64,000 nt of DNA from Pegea sp. RAD2-039 (GCA_034620365.1 JAQGEQ010000354.1:124001-188000); one strand, 5' to 3'. Shown: positions 23,835 to 37,800, counted from the first letter of the stretch. Made by a program: numbers and translations. The notes: generated by a model not told the origin, from the letters alone.

Positions 23835-26800
23835 TTATTCTTTGTAACTTTTAAGAAGCTTACAATTATCGATTCCACTGGAAGACACTTCTTCTGAGCT
23901 TGCTGCAGTGTGTTGTTTCACATGCTTACTCAAATTATCACTTCTCTGAAATCTTTTATTACAAACTGGACATGCAAATCTCTTCTCCCCTACGTCATAA
24001 ATCGCGTTATAATGTCCTTATGACGTTATAAAAAACTCACGAGTATGCCAGCGTAGATGAGCTTTCAGATGAGAAGTCTTGTTGTACACCTTGCCACAAC
24101 CAGGCACATGACAGTTGTGAAGTTTATGTTTGTTCATGGAGCTAGAGGTCCCAAACATTGACGATTGTTGACAATTGGGACAGGCACAAGTGGTTCTAAA
24201 ATGTTTTTTTGAGAACTTTAAAACTTTTTGTTGCTTTTCATGGTTGGATGGTCGCTAGAAATTGAAGCTGAATTGATGTTTTAACATTTATTGACTGCTT
24301 ATCATTGGAAATACAAAAGTACTAGCTATCATTATATCTAATTGGACTAAATCGAATGAAATTGAAGTTGTTTGCTCGTATAAAAGAAGCTCGATAAATC
24401 ATTGTTGGTTTGACATCAGAAAAAATTATGGTAGAAAGATTGCTGAGAAATCTTAATCATATTATCTTCATTTTCTCAAATAAAAACTCGAATATTATAA
24501 ATGTGAGTTGAAAATATTCAGTCTTATTTGAACAAATTGAAGCTAAATATCATGATTTGCTTTTAATACCTCGCTAAATATCTTTTACTTGATTTGCTTG
24601 ATGTTGCTGGTAAGCTTGTTTCAATCGTTGGTGTTTTTAGAATTTCGCAAGTTGCTGAACTTAGTTCGTCTAAAAGATCAGAAATAGAAAAGTTACAGAG
24701 CTTTTTACTCAGATGTGGTTCATCTAAAAGATGTTAATGATACATAAGCTTTACTAAAAAGATTGTAAGTTTATCACTCTAATAGTTTCTTTTTCCAGAA
24801 AAAAAATCTTTAAAGTTGAGATAGCTGAGTTTTATTCAGATATTTATCACAAAAAATTCACTAATTTGTTTCTTTTGTCAACATAATAAACATTAAGGGA
24901 ATATTTAGCTTTTGTGCAGTTACTACCAAGAGAAAGAAACCTATAATTTACACTTTTTTTACCCGGAAACACTTTTTGAAACCATAATTTTTACCATTTA
25001 TAACTTTCGCACCTTTGTCCTGATACAATAAGAAGAAATTTAAAAACTTTATGGTATACAATTTTAAATGTGTCATAATTTCAAATAAAATAGATATCTT
25101 AGAACTATCAAAAGAAATTTAATAAGTTTTCAAAACTTTTTATATTATTTTTAACTCTTAAATAAATACCATCAATTTTACCCAAGAGTTAAAATAATTT
25201 GTGAATATTTTAATCCTAAACAAATATTTCGATAAAAGTATATGTTTAATTTTATTTAACAGAAATTAATAAACTGTATTTCAATTGCTTGAAAAAGTAT
25301 TTTTCGAAATTTTTGTTCAATCGTTGAAAGAGATGTTTTACAAGTAAATAAGAAAAAATTATTTTTCTAGTTAAATTTTTGATCAGTGAAAATAGTTATT
25401 CATTGAAAATTTACTTTATGCAAAGTTTAAACATATAAAACAATATTTTGCACATATTTTGACAAATTAATCTAGAATTCAATAAAACGAAAACTCTAAT
25501 TTCAAGTTAATGATAAGCAACTTAATTATCTTAGTATATTAATTAGTTTCAAGTTTTTATAAATCATTTAAAGCTTGAAAACAATCTTAGAAATACATTT
25601 TTATTTCACAACCTGACGCTGTTTCAAGTTGAACAAATAATTTCTACAAATAAATTGCATTTAGAGATTATTACATTTTCTGTTGTGTTGAAGAAATTTT
25701 TTGGTTTGATTAAAATTATTTTTATTGTTGTAATGTAACAGAATTTGGAAATTAAAAGTTAAATTGGATTAAAATTATTTGAAGGATTTTGTGGTAAATC
25801 GTAGAAATCATAAGAACCAAGTGAAGCAAACATTTATTTGTGTAACTAATTACAGATAAAAATGAAATAAATAAAAAAATACGTTCTTTGAAAGTACGAG
25901 TACTTTATTTGATTTTTTCAAATTGTTTAGCAATTTCAAGCAAAATTTATCTATAACATTTTTAAGGATTTTATTATAAGAGACTGTAATTATAGTAGCA
26001 TTTAACAAAGAGATATTTTAGTAAAAAAAGCTTAAAAGATCAAACAGTAATTTGTGAAATATTTTTATAATCTTTATATCTGAATAAAATATAGATTTAG
26101 AAATTCTGTCATTTAAAACTTACATTGCGGAATAAGGACTCCTTCAGAAAACTGGCTAATAGCTGGCGGTAAGCTTTGTTCATTTGTAGCATAAGGAGAT
26201 ACCTGAAAGGGTTTTTTAAATGTGATATCAACTAAGAGGAATAAAATTTAAAGACTGATAATACAATTTAAAAACTTTAAAAAGTTTTATAATAATAACA
26301 TATATTTAAGTTTGGGCTTTAAAAACTTTGTAAGTTTAAAGACTTTAAAAACTTCATGAAAATAAAAGACTGATTAAAATAAAACGAAGGATTTGATTTT
26401 AGAAAATTCAAACATAACTTTAACATTTTGTGAAATCTACTTTTTATTTTTGTTTTATTTTGAACTGTTCATAATAATACAGTTAACAAACAAATTAAAT
26501 TTTTACATCAAAAAAGTGTTTTACATAAAACTGAACAGCTAAACTTTTATGGTCAACAACTTTCAAAGTTTTAATAACTTCATTTCAAAAGAATTTCAAA
26601 CAATAAAAGAATTAGCAACTAAAATATATTCTTAATTGTTACCTCTTTGAAAATAAGTAAGCAATTCACGTTAACTAACTTGGTGACGAGTCACCCACTT
26701 AGGTGTGTTGTGATAATGAAAAGTTGATGTTGAGTTCCACTGAGAGTAGTTTGAAGAGGTTGGGACCTCTTCCAATAGATGAGGGTTAGGATCTTCATTA

Positions 26801-27641
26801 TTCACAAAAATATTACTCCATTCATCTCTACGCCAGCATGTTGGATGACTTTGATCAAAATATGATTTGTAAATAGATCAGGGAAATATTCGGTATCTTC
26901 ACCTGACGTTAGTAAAAAAGCCGGGCTGCTGGGCGAAGGGATTGACTTTGGTGCTAGGTAAAGAGTGATTGATAATATTTGGATTCTTGAATGGATCATC
27001 TGGATGTAAAAGGAAAGTTTTTGTCGAAGTTTCGAGGTTCAAGTTAATTGGTCAGATACATTTCCTTACTTAGATTATTTAAATGGCGCCCGTTTTGAAA
27101 TGGAATTAATTTTTCGATATTCGGCGATGAGTTTTTTGTTTAGGGGTATTTTTAAGTTTTGTTACTTGTAAGCTTTTAAAGTAAAGTTTATGAAATTTGA
27201 AAAATTAAAAAAAAATAGGAAAATAATTTTAGATGGATTACAAAACTGGAGAAATATTTCAATTAAATTAAAAAATTTCAAACTTCAAATAAAGTTGTTT
27301 TGAAATTATCTAACAACTGTTTGTAACTTTATTACAATTTAAAAATTAGATTATTCTATAATACAGTTTAGCAGTTATTAAGTTTATATATTTTCTGTTA
27401 AAATTTTATTTGTATAAATTTAGTTAAGTTAAAAAAGCCACTAGCATAAACAAAATTAAAATCAATTTTTAATTAAACAACCTTAAAGTTCAACATTTAA
27501 TATTTCAGAAAATATAATCGTTATTTAATAATAATTTTAAATTCATTAAAAGATGAAAAAGCATTTTAGTTTTGCAAACTAGAAATTTATCTCACCCGCA
27601 GATGGATTTGGAGAGGGAGTTCCAAACTGTTTTGGTAACAT
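23835..27641 (-). CDS. Sp/buttonhead-family transcription factor with only two zinc fingers, seven exons
   Basis: Exons 27641-27596, 26999-26903, 26848-26680 (or starting 26827), 26202-26124, 24669-24570, 24195-24041 and 23989-23835 join in phase to about 266 residues ending at TAA 23837-23835. The N-terminus is Ser/Pro-rich ([15 protein letters not shown]). A buttonhead box ([11 protein letters not shown]) precedes finger 1 ([20 protein letters not shown], then RWH), as in Sp1-Sp9 factors. The next finger, [20 protein letters not shown] then H, matches Sp finger 3, not finger 2. The short linker HTREKRF spans a 51-nt intron (24040-23990) far too small to hide a finger exon. Finger 2 is therefore missing. 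Finger 3 has RSDN where Sp factors usually have RSDH. The product should be nuclear and bind DNA, but a GC box of normal length would not be fully contacted. A pseudogene is possible, but all frames are open. Confidence 0.88.
24670..26123 (-). other. Long intron 4 of the Sp gene
   Basis: About 1.45 kb of AT-rich sequence separates the Ser/Pro-rich exons from the exon preceding the buttonhead box. I checked it for a missing zinc-finger-2 exon (a CxxC...HxxxH pattern with RSDELQR-like residues) and saw none. No repeats or other genes noticed. Confidence 0.6.
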
Positions 27642-30600
27642 CGACAATTTGGAGGGTAAAACTATTTCACAAGTTTTATTCCAACAAATTATTTTTTTAC
27701 CTAATCCCTTAAAGAAATTAATCTAAAGAGATTTAATCTTAATAACACTTTAGTAAAGTATAATTTAACAATTTTCTTTTTAATCTTAATGCAAAAACTT
27801 GAAACTTATTTTCAGTTATCTATTAATTGACTCGACACAAAATAAAAATTGTATAATAAATTTTCGCTTCTATTCAGCTTTATATGAAACATACAGTCAC
27901 TTTATCACCAAAAATGACAAAAAAAGGTTTTTACAGTTGATCTCATATGAAGAGACACAACGATTATTCAGCCATTATGGTCATTGCTACAGCTATCATT
28001 GAGTTCTATCCTTCCGTTGCTCGCAGTTTAAATTACAGCCATTACAACTGAATAGAAATGGCAGTGTGCAAGTCTATCAAAAACTACTCACAAAAGAAAG
28101 CTGTTAGCGATCTAAAATGGCGATATTTTTCATACTTTCACTAAATAAATTTTTTCTCATTATCATTCGCTAACCATTCTCTCATTTTACTCAGAGGTTG
28201 CTAATGAGCACTTGCTGAAGCCATTTGAATAACGAACAATAAATGCTTAATATCAGTTGATACTGTCCAGGATGTTAGTAGGAGTTTCAGAGATTATATT
28301 CAGTTGCATTTGCTTCTCAGAATGAACTTTGTGGCGATAAACTGGTCTTCGATTTTTTAATAGACATATTTGGCTTTAAATATTTCATTTCCACTTCGTT
28401 CGTATCGTTTATCAGTAAATTGTAAATGAAAATGTGAGAATATTTTTATTTAATTCTTAGCAAAAACTTAAAATAATTGTTTATATTTTCAAACAATAAT
28501 AATGTCAAAATATTTGTTCAATGTCAAACACTTTTTATTACAAATTTAATTCTTAAAAAATATATTTAATTGATTTAAAATCGGAACAAATAGATATATA
28601 CACTTAATTGAAATCAAATCTAAGTAGTCTTTAACTCATTTTACAAATTAGTTGAGTCTTGTTTCGAGAGTTGTGATTAATATTGAGTTTAAAATGTTTG
28701 AAATTAATTAATTTTATTTTCAGATGAAATTGTTGTTTAATATTTAATTTTCATGATATTATTTTGATTTAAATTATTTTTCCAATCTATTATTTTGATG
28801 CAAAGTTATATTGAATTACTAATTTCAAACTTTTTTCGATTATCCAATTATTAATTTAGATTTACTCAAATAAATCACATTAAACTATTTTTTTAAATAT
28901 TTCAAATCACAAATGTTAGATAGAAGAGTTAATTAAAAATAATCTTATAAAAGAGGAAAAAATCTGGGTGGGCTGATAGTAAATGTAGATTCTTCTAAAT
29001 ATCATACTTTATGATCGACTAAATTGGCTGTTTCAGATAAACTTCTTATCAAATATTCATTCATCTGTTGCAACCTTGAATTATTGCTGAATGACGAATG
29101 CTAAATCTCATGCGAGAAAAATGATTGCTTCGAATTATAGCGATAATTCAGGGCCAGGTTTATGAAAAATAGTTGAAAAAAAACGAAAACACGATTTTTC
29201 CATTTATCAAAATTAGATTTATTTTGTTGAAGTATTTTTCTAAATTGCATTTTTTATTTGTATTTGATGTTTATTCACTACAATGTCAACTTATTTTCTA
29301 TTTTTATTTGTTTGTTTATCGTTTTATTTTGCGTACTCCATTTTAAAATATTTGAATCGGAAATGAAATAAAATCAGTTTTTCCGATTTGTTATTCAGCA
29401 AATTTATAAATTCTTAAGGATAAAGCAAAAGTTCAAAAAAAAAAAGTAAAAAAAAGTAATATGAAATGTAAAAGAGAATGCGTTTATATAAATCTAACGG
29501 ATGTACAGACATCTCTATCTCACTATAATTATAGGTCTTACAGTTCGAAGATCAGTATTAATTTCTTATGGTATGTTTGCTCTCATAAAAACCAATATGA
29601 TCATGATGACGTAATACGAAAATCTTCTTTCAAAACAAAGTTTTTTTTTACGAAATGAAAATGAGTTTGTAGACTAATTGTTGCACTTGTCACGAAACGT
29701 TAATAACAAGTATAAGATAAACAGCATTTGATGGTCTATTAGAAAACGTACTTTATCCCAAATGAATTGAATCTGTTCATAATCAAACTTAATTCTTGTA
29801 GACGGCTGTGACCTTGTAAACCTTTTCTGTTTATTTCTTATCACTTTCAGCCTACAGAACGAAGCTATTATATTGAACCGTGCAAAATACAAGCATGATT
29901 ATGTTGTTGTATATCGAGCAATTCAGTGAGAAAAGCATACGTGTGTACTTTACTGGGAAGAAGAAGTTATGCGTGAAGCAGCATCTGTTCTATGTCTTCG
30001 GAAGATGTGTAACTAATCCTCGGCTTCAGTTTGACCTTGTTTGTTGCGTCACCTGTTTAGTCCCTCTTCAAATGATGTGATTTATTTTCAACGCAACTAT
30101 TTTGGAGTAAAGTTAAATATATAAAAGAATTGTTTCTCATTTCTCATCAATTTTCAAATTTCTTTGTTTAAACATTTAATGGAAAATAAAATTATGAATT
30201 TTTTGTTGCTAAATAACAAATAAGACTTTTATCTTTATGTCTCAGTAGCTCACATTACATCATGTTTAAAAATCATCAAGCCACATCAAAGTCTAATCAG
30301 AAACTGTCTGGGGTTATGAACTTGATTTGACCCCAATTGACTTTTGAAAATATTTTGGTTTCAAAGGATCCTAACTTAGTTAAGCAACAGTTAGAATCAA
30401 TTAACTACTGGTTGGTTCAATTACGATTGAATTAAAATTTTCCGTTTAATTTACTGAATTTTTTTATCAAATTAAAATTTTTAGATTATTCAACTAAAGC
30501 TGTTTATTTAATAAATATAAAATTGAAAAATTTTATTATATAAAGTATTGACGAAATGTTTGAATAATTCTTAATCAATTTAAGCTTTGCTTTAGATTTT

Positions 30601-31404
30601 ACTTTTCTTTGTTTTTAATTATTCTTTCTAAACTAATATTTTTGTGCTAGTTATCTATTACGAGTCTTCTATAACTTTTTTAAGAAAAATTAACTGAAAA
30701 AATTAATTAAAAAATTAAGATTGTAAAGAAAAGTGTTTAATATTTTCTTGCTTATAAATATTTTATTGTTAGATTTTATTTAATACAGAAAAATAGAAAA
30801 AGCAGAAATTTGAAGCAAAAAGAAAAATAATAATTAATTAATAGTTTAAATTTTACTTCGTGTTTTAATTGCTTTGTTTTATTGTAAGTTTCGTTATATT
30901 AATAAGAAATCACAAAATAAAACGATGAAAGGTTTCTTTAATTTGATAATTATTTAGTTAGTGAATAAAAAATGTAGTTTTCTTTTCAAGTATTTAGTAA
31001 TAATTATTTATTTATTAGAATAAGCTTTTATCTGAAAATTTGAGATATCATAAAATATAAAGATGTTATAAACATTTTTGGAAGAATTTTTATTTATTTT
31101 ATTTTTCAATATTTGCTAGAAGTGCTCGTTAGCTTAAATTCATAACTACAACTTAAGCTGACAGAATAACAAAAGTAGATTTTGTTGGAATTAGCTCATT
31201 TAGTTTAGTTGAATAAATTGGTTTGTATATTTTACTCACTAAATATTGTATAGTTTTGTTGATTTTCAAGTTTATATTGAAAACTTGTATAATAATTATA
31301 ATATTAAAAGTTTATAATATTTTATTATTGTAAATTAGCTGTATGAGGCATTCATTAAAGTGATAATTAATTCTTTTAGCTTGTAAAATTGCAGAATAAA
31401 TTTA
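27642..31404. other. Intergenic DNA upstream of the Sp gene
   Basis: AT-rich with two GC-richer patches (about 27880-28350 and 29460-30110) that carry short unrelated frames on both strands. No family, no consistent splice structure. The first patch lies just upstream of the Sp start and could contain its promoter, but no core motif is clear. Confidence 0.4.
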
Positions 31405-31760
31405 TTTATTACAGCAAATGCAAAGGAGGGTGCCTGCAAAGACCACCTCTTGCTGACATACATTCTCACAAATAATATTATATATAATGATAACTATTAT
31501 ACGTAATAAAGATAGAGATTTGGAAAGAAAAACATGTAACAGCTGGCATTTTTGTAGTCCCCATGCAGTATAACAGTAAATAATTGCATAGAAAAAGAGA
31601 ACAATAATCACAGTTTAGAAATGACAGTTTTGGCAATATTAAAACGGGTCAAATTCGCTTAAACAGCACAAGAGGCTCTGACATAACCATGTCTGATGGC
31701 AGCTGATTTCAAGTATTAATTGTGCGGAATAAGAAAAGATTTGTTCTGAATAAAGTAGCA
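31405..31760 (-). mobile_element. Second, more decayed copy of the non-LTR retrotransposon 3' end
   Basis: The minus strand repeats the 8.25-kb element: QLPSDMVMSEPLVLFKR is still readable but is flanked by stops (TGA where the first copy has the TGG tryptophan codon, and TGA after RI). Shared 3'UTR blocks include GGAGGGT, the ACATTCTCAC stretch followed by AATATTATATATAAT, and CAGTATAACAGTAAATAATT. It is 5'-truncated like the first copy and ends in a TAATAAATAAATT tail at the low-coordinate side. Same family, older or faster-decaying copy. Confidence 0.72.
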
Positions 31761-32705
31761 GGATGAAGATTAATTGGCTCTATAGATTCTGATACCAGAT
31801 GATTATTTGATTTACTTATGTAACTACTATGACAACATTATAATACATTAAAAATGTTAAAAGAAATGATTTCAAAATAAAATAAGATAGCATTAAATGA
31901 GCTTAGTAATGTCTACGGCCTAAAAGCTCTAATTACAGCTAAGCTAGAAATTTTAAGTATATTTTTAAGATAAGATAATAATTTTATATATTTCTTAATA
32001 ATTAAGTTATTTAAAAAGGTTTTCTTGAAAGTTTCTTCAATATTTCTTGATGTACCTTTTTTGGCTTCTTATACTTTGTGTATGTAAGCACGCGTGATTA
32101 GTCAAGCGTTTTAAGTATCTGTGGAACACAAGCTACTCATGAAATGAATTGTCAGCTGAAGTTTGTTTACTTCAGTAAATGTGTTTAATTCAGTCAAATC
32201 AGTTTCATTTAAATAAAAATTTTGATTAGAAATAATATTTTTGTATTAGATTTTATTTTTAAGCTAAAGATTAGAAAAAAGATAAAAACTTATTAAAGTT
32301 TTTATCAAATATGTTAAAAAAAAGTTAGCTTTTTCAGTTTTGTGTTTAAAAGTTTATCTTTAAAGTTATTTGAAATAGAAATTTGAATTCCATTTTTATA
32401 GATGCTTCTTAGATTAATGATGCTTTAGTCTTTGAATCTCTAAATATTTCAAACTTTAAACTTACATGATCAATAATAATCTATAGAATTTTCTTTATAA
32501 GCAAAAAGACATTTTTAAAACATCTTAGTTACAAAAAATGAATATTTTCTATATTTTTATTGACAGTGAGAACATTTTTACTTGAGTAAAAATATTAGTT
32601 TATTTGGCTTTATTGCATTTACCACAAATATTTCTTAAGATGCTAATTATGAAGAAAATAAGAATTTGATTGGTTAAGAAGATGATGATAAAGTTATTCT
32701 TTCAT
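31761..32705. other. AT-rich 5' flank of the polycystin gene
   Basis: About 950 bases of AT-rich sequence lie between the retrotransposon fragment and the first coding exon of the polycystin gene. The promoter and any 5'UTR exon should be here, but I see no convincing core promoter element. Confidence 0.4.
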
Positions 32706-34863
32706 ATGAAGTTTTATATTTTTCTTTTTAGCCTTTTTGTATGGGTAGCAGAAGTAAGAAACCTTTTAATTATATCTCAAATATTTAAAGAATTAATTGT
32801 TCTGAATAAAATTAATATTTAAAAATTATCATAAATCTTTGTAACTGTAAAAAATTATGAAATATTATTAGCTCAAAAAGATCACCGAAATTTGTTCAAA
32901 ATTAACTTGAATCAAACATATTTTCTCATAAACTCTTCCATAAAATCATCTCTAACTCTTTGAATCATCTTCACTTAATCATATGATCTTTCTTCCTAAG
33001 ATTTCTCTGGCTTGTCCTTCAGGATGCGATTGTCAACTTGCTGCTAGCAACATTTGTATCATCAATTGTTCATCAACTGATTTAAAGTCTTTCCAAACTT
33101 CTTATGATCTGATCTCTTTATGTGAAGATCGAACAGTTGTTTTGTAAGTAATTTAAGATGAAGATCAAATTTTGAAGTTCATGAATACTAAATATTAAAG
33201 ATGAAGATTATAATAGATATTATTCAAATTTATTTTTATCATCATTTTCACAAGACTAGAAATAATCTTCTTTCAATTAATCTTTTTACCAAATTAGATT
33301 GAAACAATCTCCTAAACTTCTTTAACAGAGATCTTTCAAACAATCAATTAGATCACTTTGGAAGATTTTCAATTTCTGGAATTGAAAGATTAACAAAATT
33401 GTGAGATTTTTTCAATTTTGAACTTGTAGATGATTATCTGCAACTTTATATATGAACAGAAAGTTCGAGATACGATTTGTAATTTCAGATACCTTCACGG
33501 AAATCAGCTTCAATATTTCGACCCTTTCATATTTAATGCAGTCAACTTAACAAATATGTAAGTACGACGTGAATTGCGGTGAAAAAATGATTTTGTAAAT
33601 TAAAATACGTTCAGTAATTACAAAAAAAACAAAACTACAAAAATATTAAAATAAACTCGATAAAAATGACTATTTGAGTAACTAATTAAAAAATATGTTT
33701 TCATTTAAAGAACATTGTCTGATAATAAGTGGATTTGCAATTGTGAGTCAATTTCAATGAAAAATTGGTTGAAAGAAAACCAGATGAAAGTTGATGATAT
33801 TTCTGGTGTAATGTGCAGTCATCCGGAAAGTTTCATTCATCAAAATATTTTAGATGTCGATTTGAATAAAGCTTTTTGTGGTAAATCATTTGTAAGACCT
33901 TTTAAATTTCGAGTGTGAACAAAAGCTGAAAATAAACAAAAGTTTTGGCGGCTGTCATTAGCACAGTTTTTAGAGAGTAATACTTTTAAAACTAAATCGA
34001 AAAATGAATGAAATAAAAACACGAACTTGTTCCAACATTTTGTCAAATTTTGATTACATCAAACTTTAACTTTATTGATTTGTTTACAGCTAGAGATTTT
34101 GTGTCTTGTATTTGGAATAGAGATGAAAATAAAGCGGTTCCTTTAGTTTGGGAACATTGTGATGTTGAAAAACCTTTTGAAAAAGAATCTTGTAATACTT
34201 TTTGCTTTCAATCAGGATATATGTTCGCTAGTAGACGGGTTGGTGTTTTATTTCAAGTAGCTTCAACTCAAGTGCTTTTTCTATTTTTCTTCTTACGCAA
34301 ACATCTTCAAAACTTTTGATGATATTTTGATATTTTTGTAAATTAAATTTTGAATCTTTTTTTTTTAATTTAAATTGCTTTGTGAAATAAAAAAAATGTA
34401 AAATAAAATATCAATTTAAGCTAATTTAAATATAAGATTTTTTAAATTAAATTTAATCGTCTGGCTAGGTGATAAGGTCTTTAATTTTTAATATTCTCGA
34501 TGCCAATTTCAATCAAAAGTAGAATTCAGCTTCTTGTTTATTAGCTACTTAAGTTGACTTAGCAGAGTGACTTCTAAAAATTCTTAACTAACAAAACAAA
34601 ACCAACACAAGTATGCTCTCAAATACATTGATGTAGAAAGTAACCGTGATGAAAGTTGCTAAATTGAATCGAGAAACGAAATTGACGACTTAAAAGCTAA
34701 AATTCTTCAACAAAATACTTCTGAAAAATTGACAATTTTAAAAGTAGAAAATGATTTTTAGGATCTAACTTGTATATGTGGAAGTTATAATCACAAAAAT
34801 ATGAAAAAAGAATGCCAAGAAACATGTGTTACTTCGACACCAGCAACTATTTGCGACAGAAAA
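32706..34863 (+). CDS. Polycystin-1 N-terminus: signal peptide, LRR cap-LRR-LRR-cap, WSC-like domain
   Basis: Exons 32706-32753, 33001-33143, 33329-33400, 33489-33557, 33711-33880, 34090-34238 and 34762-34863. The signal peptide is followed by a cysteine-rich cap (CPSGCDCQ), two leucine-rich repeats (LDLSNNQLDHF, LYLHGNQLQYF) and a C-terminal cap (LSDNKWICNCESISMKNWL). The next two exons form a WSC-like domain (SCIWNRDENK, ESCNTFCFQSGYMFASRR, DLTCICGSYN, CQETC) in which the usual final CGG is CDR. The LRR-WSC start is diagnostic for polycystin-1 rather than PKD1L proteins. The intron 34239-34761 is unusually long and starts with GTTGGT. Confidence 0.88.
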
Positions 34864-37800
34864 GTCAGTTTTAAATCAATTTTCATTTGAAGTTGATCAT
34901 TAATTATTTAGGTGATTGAAAATCCAATTTATCGGGCATCTTTAGGACTCAGAATCAGTGATCTGAGACCTTATTCTCAATATGAAATGGTAAACACTAC
35001 AATTTTGTCAACTGATTACTGATTGAGCGATTTTAGGCAACTTTTACACTAGCAGCGAAACGCCCACTTTTCACGGCAGTCACGTGGTACTTTGGGATCA
35101 ACAGTGCTCCTTTTGAGAGCACAGATCTTTCCGTAAAACACAAATTTCCAACATCTGGAAGTTACAAAGTTTCAGCTATCGTCCAAAGTAAAAGAAATTG
35201 GGAGAAGATCAGGTGAGAAGATGAGATGATGAAGATCATAACAAGGACTCTTTGCTCTTCTAGCTTCCCTGTTAAAGTGATGAGTGCTTTTGAGCATCTA
35301 GTCCTTGACTGTCCAAGCTCTTTAGACGTGGGTGAGGCCGCAGAGGTTCAGGCAAGTGTCCAGCAGGGTTCTTCTCCTTATATATCATGGTACGTTGAGA
35401 GAGATGGAAAAACAATTCGAAATCCAGGTTTGTGTCATATGACGTCATCAAAACGCGATGTTGAGGTCATGCTTGCAGGGAAGTCCGGGTGTGGAAATGA
35501 AAATCTTATACGAGACGGGATCTGCTCTTATTTTGAAGAAGAGCGATCCTGTTTCCGTGTGATTGAATCTATGTATTCTTGGGAAGAAGCTGAGAGCTTT
35601 TGCAGATCTTTTCATAGTGAAGCTCATCTAGCAACCATCGACGACTCTCGACGTATCGATTTCATCTCAACTAATCTCACCTTCTCTTCAACGTAATCGT
35701 GACGTCATCAATGACGTCATTTAATTAGTGATGTTTTAGTCGATACTGGATTGGCTTCAATGACCGTGAAACAAAAGGAAACTTTATAAGTACTTCTGGT
35801 TGGTCCCCATCTACAAGTCCATGGGGTCTTGAACAACCTGATGAGAGAGTGTCTAACCAACCATCTAAGGTCAGGACCCAATATGGTTCATTTATGGTTT
35901 ATATTGAGCTTTTATAGGACTGTGTGTATCTGGGAGTGTCCACAATGAAGTGGTTTAATGGACGATGTGGTGAGGAGCTTCCTTCTATCTGCCAGTACCC
36001 ACCAACAGGTAGTTGTGGTTGAGGGACCATTTAAGTGGTCCACATTTGATTTTTTATGTAGATGAGCTTAAAGAACCACGCCACCTAGTGTCAGGAAGTG
36101 TCCTCTTTCGAGATGACTTTTCATCAGCTTTTAATCTGTCCACCTCAGATCTTAAATTTCCAGATCCAGATCCAAAGTTATTTGTAAGTGTCCATCATCT
36201 TGTGGTCAAAAAATATTATGTTTTTTGTAGAACTATGTCCTGTTGTTTCCTGGATTGTGGATCTTTGAAAATAGCAAACTGAATGGCTGGGAGGCTGTAC
36301 TGTCCCCCAACTCAAAGTCCCAGACAAAGGTGGTCAATATGATGCTGTATCGGCCCAACTGTAACACTTCCTTCAACTTATTACTTCCAGGTCTTTATCA
36401 GAATTCAAATTTAGCAATTTTTAATAAAACTATGTTTAAGGTTGTGAAAATTATCCAATTGCTTCATGTAGCTTGGACACATGCCAGCAGGTCCTCAACC
36501 AACGAATCACATGTCCAAGGGACCAATACTTTTGTCCACTGTCAGCTGACCCTTCTTTATCTTGCAGAGTTGGTTTACTTGTTGCTATCTTAAAACAAAT
36601 AATCAAAATTATCTTTTGCAGAATCTCACAACTTCTTGTAACCCTTTCATCGAGAATGATAGCGAAGTCTCTGCTTACTTCCCTTCTTACAGATTAATTG
36701 CAAATCGAAGTATTGAAATAAACGAAAAAAACGTTCGATTATATCAAGTAAAATTTTAAATTTCGAAGTTTGCTTGTAAAAACTTTCAACAGTGTTGTTT
36801 TGACAAGCGCTCAAAAGTTCCAAATCATTTCTACAAAATCAACTTGAAATATTTTCAGAGTATTTTCTCTAGTGATGACGTCATAATTAATAAGAATGAC
36901 GTCATAGCTGTTGGGTTTCAATCTAGAGTAGAATTATCATCAGCTGATTTTTCACAATTACCATTAGTATGTGAGAAAGATGAAACAAGCAGGTTGGTGT
37001 ATCAACAACAACAACAAACTTCTCTTTTTTAAGTTTGTTGCTTTAGTTGGCGACAAAACGCGATATTTTTCGCTGTAACGGATTTTACTTCAATCGATAA
37101 ATCAACTTCTGAATACCAGTGGATATCTGATGTGAGATGTGATCTCAGACTACATCACTCTCAACCAAGTGTCACTAAATTTAATCTAATTAATCTAATC
37201 AATCATGTAAGAGCTCATTTGCATAATAACCAAGGAACTAAAAGCAGCCAATCACAGACAAAAGAAGGAAGTTATGATTTATTTGCTGCTGCTACAAATG
37301 TGTTAGGTCATGGAACCTTTGCAAGATGTGAAATTGATGTCCACAACAAATTACGAGAAGTGATACTCGTATATCCGAAACCAGCGAGAACAGAAGATGA
37401 TGTTCAAATTGTTTATGTTCCTTCTGGACGTCAGATTACTTTAATATTTCAAGCGGTTGGTGGAAACGACGATGACGTCATTGAATGGGATTATCAACCA
37501 GAACCAACTCTCCGTAGCGCAGGTATATGACTTTTTAACTTTGACCTTTAGTAACCTCGTGTGCCTTAGGACCAGCTGTAAGTGTACTTGGACCAGCAAG
37601 TACATCATGTGAATCCTCATCACTTCCTAATTGTTCCCGGACAGCTATGAAAGAGTTTCAGTTTAAAAGAGCCGGATCTACATCTGTAACTGTAAGTGTC
37701 TCAAGACAACCAATCAGCAAGCTCTAAATTTGGTTGCTAGGTAACCAGTCGAAGTACAACAACGGTAGTGAAGCGAAAGTTTCGAACTATTTCATTAGAT

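Noticed and set aside
36391..36471. 81-nt intron beginning CCAG|GTCTTT in the polycystin gene
   Set aside because: It puts the cysteine-rich LDL-A-like exon in the wrong frame; a donor at 36434 gives the motif-containing frame.
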